Part shown: one piece after another, positions 22,324-26,531 of the stretch
Layout: each line of letters begins with the position of its first letter
How positions within the stretch are numbered: the stretch's first letter is position 1
Source: Cyanobacteria bacterium UBA8803
Lineage (GTDB): Bacteria; Cyanobacteriota; Cyanobacteriia; Cyanobacteriales; Coleofasciculaceae
Length of the DNA: 26,531 bases
Direction: 5' to 3'
Assembly: GCA_003505715.1 (NCBI GenBank)
Contig: DNXU01000273.1
Span: 1 to 26,531, forward strand
Made by a program: the position numbers and the translations under genes
The notes under the pieces: generated by a model
Told to the model about the DNA's origin: nothing
The model's database searches: none
What the model saw: the letters and a program-made list of their open reading frames with translations, nothing else

Positions 22324-25300
22324 TTATCCATCAAATTGTCTGGCTTGAGCGAGCAACTTGCTCAGATCTGTTTGACTGATATTTGCTGCCGAAAAGTCGG
22401 AAGGTGTATAACCGCCTGCCTCAGGAGATTGGCAATGGGTAAGGAGTGACCGTAGTGTCTCTACAAAATTCTGAGCTAGATGCTCGACGGTAGTACGTCG
22501 ATGTACGTTCTCGCTGTACGTCCAGTTCACTTGTAGCTGCCCTCGATCGATCAAGCCAGTAACTTGTAGCAGATGAGGTCGAATTCCTCGCAGACTGCGC
22601 TCCGAACCGCTAAACTCACGGGTTAATTTGAACAAAGAAGACTGAGGTAAGCTCTCTTCAAACTGACCGAGGTAGAGGAAAACTACCTCGGCTGGGGGCA
22701 GTGTCCGCAGTTTCTCAGTCAAGGTTGCGTCTTCGCTTAAATAGCGCAGTACGCCATAGCCGATGCCCTCGCCAGGAATGCGGCGAAGCTGCTCTTTGAG
22801 AGCCTTTAACGCTTCCCCTGGATTATTTGCGTCTTCTCCTAAACTCAGAAGTACGGGAAAAATCGTGGTGAACCAGCCAATTGTCCGTGACAAGTCAACA
22901 TCGTTAAAGATGACATCCCGCCCGCTCCTTTCGAGATCGATTAGCAGCGAGGAAACACCAGTCCACCGAGCAAACGCTTGTACGATCGCAGCAAGTAGCA
23001 CCTCATCAGTCTGGGTTCGATAAACGGCTGGAACTTGCTGTAGCAGCACTTGAGTTTCTTCAACGCTCAGCCCTACTGACACGGTTTGAGCCGACGCTAC
23101 TGTATTAGCACCTTCAAGATAGTCCACTGGTAAGGGGGATAAGCGATCGCCAGACGCGACAAGCCAGTAATCTAACTCTCGCCGCACTTGTGCTGAGTGA
23201 GCGTACTGCTTTAATTGTTCTGCCCACTGCTTAAACGATGTTGTCTTAGGGGGAAGCTGAATCGCTTGACCCTCAACAAGCTGCTGATAAGCCGTCTGGA
23301 AATCTTGGAGCAAAATCCGCCAAGATACAACATCGACCGCTAGATGGTGGATGCTGATTAGCAGGTAGCTCGGCAACGTTGCACCTCGGTCAAAGAAGGC
23401 AACTCGCACGATTGGACCTTCTGCTAAGTTGAGCGTCGCGTGCAGTTCAGTAGCAGCTGCTTTTAGGACAGGGATTTGCGCCTCAGGTGATACGGCTGAC
23501 AAATCCAGGCGCACAAACGGCACGATAGTGTCAGGACTAGCATTGATCTGCTGCCAGCCTGATTCGGAATGAGTAAATCGCAGGCGAAGTGCGTCGTGAT
23601 GTATCAGTAATTGCCGCAGCGCCTGTTCCAACAGTAACGGATCGACAGGTTGCTGCACCTCTAGCCAAACAGCCTGGTTCCAGTGGTGTGGTTCAGGCTG
23701 ATTCTGCTCGAAGAACCAGTGCTGGATGGGCGTTAGAGATAGTGAACCTGTCACTATATCCTGCTGGGCTTGCCTGCTCCTTATGCCTGCCACAGCCGCT
23801 AATTCAGTGATCGTTTGGCATTCAAAAACCTGCTTTGTACTGAGCTGAAAACCAGCTTGATTGGCTCTGGCAATCAACTGAATGCCAAGGACAGAATCCC
23901 CACCTAAGTCAAAGAAGTTGTCATGAATGCCCACTTGCTCAATACCTAGCAACTGCTCCCAAATTTCGGCAAAGGTCTGCTCAACGGGATTTCTGGGAGC
24001 GACATAGGTATTGTACAAATTCGGTCTGGAATGCAGCGCAGGTGAGTCTAATTTCTGAGGATTTCCTAAAGGCTTCTGTTGAGTCCATTGGTTAAGCCTA
24101 GCTTGTAAATCTCCAGTGGAAACCACGACCTGAGTGAGTGTACTCATCGATAAGATCCGTTGAAAAGCTTCCACCCCTTCTTGAGGTGTCATGTACCATT
24201 GAAGGGTTTTCGGTTTCTTAGCCAATTCGGTGGTTTCCTCCGTCAACCAGTTATCCCAATTCACGCTAATCCAGCGGCTGAGATTGGATTGGTTATGTTT
24301 GTGAGCGAAGGCATCCATGAAAATATTGGCTGCTGGATAGGCAGCTTTGCCCAACAGTCCCAAAATAGAGGCTAAAGAGGACATCAGGAGACAAAAATCA
24401 AGGTCTATTCCCTGCAATACTTCTTCTAAGACAAACAGCCCTTGCACTTTGGCTTGAAACTGCCTCTCGCATTCAGCTCGACTAATCGCTTGAACGGTGT
24501 TGACTGACCTGACTCCTGCGGCATGGATCGCACCATGAATTGTGCCAAATCGCTTAGTAGCTGATGCGATCGCTTTTTGCATTTGCTCTTTATTGGCAAC
24601 GTCAGCGCTGACAACTAAAACCTCTGCACCGAATGCCTCAAGCAATTTTGGATTTGGGATTTGGGATTTTGGATTAGAGAAATTGGTAATTGGTAATTGG
24701 TAATTGGAAAAAAGATTCTCCCCTGCTCCCCTACTCCCTTGCTCCCCCTCTCCCCACTCACCTTGAGGGGCAAGACCTGAACGCCCTATCAGTATCAATT
24801 TGGCTCGTACTGTCCGGGCTAAATATTCGGCTAGCACTAAGCCAATGCCTGACAATCCACCAGTAATTAGGTAAACTCCACCTTCTTTTAAGGGAATTTT
24901 TTCCTTGGGTACTTCATCTATTTGAACTGGCTCAAAGGTTTGCACCCATCGATGTTTGCCGCGATAGACAACTACGTTTTCAGCAACACCCAGCGTAAGT
25001 TCCTGGATGAGTTGGTTGATGAGTTGGTTTTCAATCCCGGATTCAGGAATTTCTACATCAACGCTACGGCAGGTAATGTTCGGGTATTCTTGCCCAATAA
25101 CCTTGCACATTCCCAACACTGTAGCTTTTTCCGGACACAACCGTTCATCACCGTTCACGTCCTGTATGTTGTTGGTTACGACCAAGATTTCTAGGGAATT
25201 AGCAATCTCCTGTTTCCCTAACGCTTGCGCTAGAAACAGCAGGCTGTAAAAACCTAAATTCTGGCAGTCTTCAAAGAACTGATTCTGCGATTGTGCCGAC

Positions 25301-26520
25301 TCGTTCGGTGTGAGGCTCCATAAATGTGCGATGGCATTTATGGTTAAATCTAGCGCTTGCAGTTCTTTGAGCAAGCGATCATAGTTATCTCGCTGCTGGG
25401 GATTAATCGTGTAGGCGCTATGGCTGAGTTGAGTAAATTGCTCTCCTACCGCCACAGTGATGACATCGTGACCGTCAAGTTCAAGACGCTTGACAATTTT
25501 CTCACCCAGCCCAACAGGATCGCTAAAAACCAACCAGCATGACTTTTTCTCTGCTTTTGATGCAAGTTGCGCTTGTCCCAGCAGCAGGGAGCGTTTCCAG
25601 GACGGAATGTAAAACCAGTCAGCGATATTTGGTTTTTTGGTTAGGTGATGAGTAGCGTTATCTGCTTTGCTCTGTGGCTCAATCCAGTAACGCTGGCGCT
25701 CAAATGGATACGTCGGCAATGGGATGCGGTGACGTTGCTCGTGGGTATAAAAGCCAGACCACTCGACAGGAACTCCCGCTAACCACAGTCGCCCCAGTGC
25801 GTTCAGCAAGAATGCCATATCCGACTGTTTCTCGTTTGGGTGGCGCATTGAGGTTAGCACTACCTGCTCTGAATCAGGATGCCGCTTGGCGAACGTACTT
25901 AACGTCCGCCCTGGCCCCACCTCCAGCAGAACTCGCTCTGGCTGTTGCAGTAACTCGGCAATTCCCTGGCTAAAACGCACGGTTTCCCGTAAATGCCTTG
26001 CCCAGTAGCCAGGATTTGTTGCTTCTGCTGCGGTAATCCAGGTTCCTGTGACGTTAGATACAAAGGGAATTCGGGGCGGCTTCAGGGTAACGTTTCTCAA
26101 CTGCTCCTTGAAGGACTCGACAATCGGCTCCATCATCTGGGAATGAAAGGCATGAGAGGTAAGCAGGCGGCGACAGTCTACGCCTTGCGCTGTCAAACGA
26201 GCTTGCAAAGTAGCGATCGCGTCTGTAGTACCTGACACCACACATAAAGAGGGTGCATTGCTTGCTGCTAGGGAGAGTTCCTGATCCAGCAGAGGCTGCA
26301 CCTCACTTGAAGAAAGTGCAACCGAGAGCATCGCCCCAGTAGGAAGTTGCTGCATCAGTTGCCCTCGAATTGCCACAATGAAAAGTGCTGCTTCAAGGGA
26401 AAAGACACCAGCAAGGCAAGCCGCGACATACTCCCCGATGCTATGACCGATTGCGGCTACGGGACGCACGCCCCAAGCCATCCACAACTGAGCTAGAGCA
26501 TATTCAATAACGAATGGCAC
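22324..26520 (-). CDS. Partial PKS subunit: AT-KR-PCP-E (5' end missing)
   Basis: About 1398 residues remain. The AT starts inside its fold: GHSIGEY carries the active serine, and HAFHS (near 123) points to malonyl-CoA. The KR domain (about 310-790) has GGLSGIG near 555 and SS...YPAAN near 729, so beta-keto reduction is expected. No DH, ER or methyltransferase lies between AT and KR. The carrier has LGGDS (near 873) with flanks like the NRPS PCPs here, not a PKS ACP. The E domain (about 945-1370) has three altered motifs: HHLAVDVVSW, ERSGRD and FLYLGQ. The tail has TPSDF (near 1372), a COM donor. A repeat insertion lies in the KR. The GTG at 26520 is not a true start, since the AT N-terminus and the KS are missing. 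An in-frame TAA lies directly before it, at the window edge. Confidence 0.93.
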   Translation of the reverse strand: MPFVIEYALAQLWMAWGVRPVAAIGHSIGEYVAACLAGVFSLEAALFIVAIRGQLMQQLPTGAMLSVALSSSEVQPLLDQELSLAASNAPSLCVVSGTTDAIATLQARLTAQGVDCRRLLTSHAFHSQMMEPIVESFKEQLRNVTLKPPRIPFVSNVTGTWITAAEATNPGYWARHLRETVRFSQGIAELLQQPERVLLEVGPGRTLSTFAKRHPDSEQVVLTSMRHPNEKQSDMAFLLNALGRLWLAGVPVEWSGFYTHEQRHRIPLPTYPFERQRYWIEPQSKADNATHHLTKKPNIADWFYIPSWKRSLLLGQAQLASKAEKKSCWLVFSDPVGLGEKIVKRLELDGHDVITVAVGEQFTQLSHSAYTINPQQRDNYDRLLKELQALDLTINAIAHLWSLTPNESAQSQNQFFEDCQNLGFYSLLFLAQALGKQEIANSLEILVVTNNIQDVNGDERLCPEKATVLGMCKVIGQEYPNITCRSVDVEIPESGIENQLINQLIQELTLGVAENVVVYRGKHRWVQTFEPVQIDEVPKEKIPLKEGGVYLITGGLSGIGLVLAEYLARTVRAKLILIGRSGLAPQGEWGEGEQGSRGAGENLFSNYQLPITNFSNPKSQIPNPKLLEAFGAEVLVVSADVANKEQMQKAIASATKRFGTIHGAIHAAGVRSVNTVQAISRAECERQFQAKVQGLFVLEEVLQGIDLDFCLLMSSLASILGLLGKAAYPAANIFMDAFAHKHNQSNLSRWISVNWDNWLTEETTELAKKPKTLQWYMTPQEGVEAFQRILSMSTLTQVVVSTGDLQARLNQWTQQKPLGNPQKLDSPALHSRPNLYNTYVAPRNPVEQTFAEIWEQLLGIEQVGIHDNFFDLGGDSVLGIQLIARANQAGFQLSTKQVFECQTITELAAVAGIRSRQAQQDIVTGSLSLTPIQHWFFEQNQPEPHHWNQAVWLEVQQPVDPLLLEQALRQLLIHHDALRLRFTHSESGWQQINASPDTIVPFVRLDLSAVSPEAQIPVLKAAATELHATLNLAEGPIVRVAFFDRGATLPSYLLISIHHLAVDVVSWRILLQDFQTAYQQLVEGQAIQLPPKTTSFKQWAEQLKQYAHSAQVRRELDYWLVASGDRLSPLPVDYLEGANTVASAQTVSVGLSVEETQVLLQQVPAVYRTQTDEVLLAAIVQAFARWTGVSSLLIDLERSGRDVIFNDVDLSRTIGWFTTIFPVLLSLGEDANNPGEALKALKEQLRRIPGEGIGYGVLRYLSEDATLTEKLRTLPPAEVVFLYLGQFEESLPQSSLFKLTREFSGSERSLRGIRPHLLQVTGLIDRGQLQVNWTYSENVHRRTTVEHLAQNFVETLRSLLTHCQSPEAGGYTPSDFSAANISQTDLSKLLAQARQFDG
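24646..24762. repeat. Compound heptamer-repeat block inserted in the KR coding region
   Basis: Four heptamers TTTTGGA/TTTGGGA (24646-24673), four AATTGGT/AATTGGA (24681-24708) and a C-rich degenerate repeat (about 24721-24762) follow each other. They encode a low-complexity stretch between LIGRSGL and LEAFGAEVL in the KR nucleotide-binding fold, and the frame stays open throughout. Confidence 0.85.
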
Positions 26521-26531
26521 TTAGTTAAGCC

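Noticed and set aside
24646..24762. CRISPR-like array
   Set aside because: The units are 7 bases without spacers and lie within an open KR coding region; they are tandem heptamers.

Overview
The window reads as one stretch of a hybrid PKS/NRPS biosynthetic cluster from a filamentous, probably heterocyst-forming cyanobacterium. Two things support that lineage. The octamer GCGATCGC (HIP1) is frequent (for example near 1134, 3661, 7184, 8410). Tandem heptamer repeats of the STRR type, known from heterocystous cyanobacteria, occur at 3334, 5310, 8883 and 24646. No species is named.

All genes are on the minus strand, so biosynthesis reads from high to low coordinates. At the right edge (26531-22324) is the end of a PKS subunit: malonyl-type AT, KR, a carrier domain of peptidyl (GGDS) type, and an epimerization (E) domain with degenerate motifs. 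Next is NRPS 1 (22189-16142): C-A(Ser code)-PCP-E-C. NRPS 2 (16086-11470) starts with a condensation-like domain lacking HHxxxDG, followed by an unusual A domain, PCP and E. NRPS 3 was originally one C-A-PCP-reductase subunit (11447-6904). It is now split inside its A domain by a frameshift lying on three tandem heptamers.

Downstream are a class III aminotransferase of the McyE/MycA AMT type (6814-5396), a SAM methyltransferase (about 5271-4507), a pair of ABC exporter half-transporters with one degenerate ATP site (4446-2638 and 2625-733), an MbtH-like protein (436-215), and a relic of a type II thioesterase (about 205-113).

Working model (inference): a malonate-extended, keto-reduced acyl chain receives D-Ser, then an unusual building block, then a basic residue resembling Lys. 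The chain leaves as an aldehyde through the terminal reductase. The aminotransferase may convert the aldehyde to an amine and the methyltransferase may methylate the product, which the ABC pair would export. C-terminal TPSDF tails and the N-termini of following subunits look like COM docking pairs and support collinear order. The cluster has collected several short repeat insertions at domain linkers and surface loops. All inside genes keep the frame except the one that breaks NRPS 3. The thioesterase relic and the broken A domain mean the locus may be partly decayed or may be switchable.
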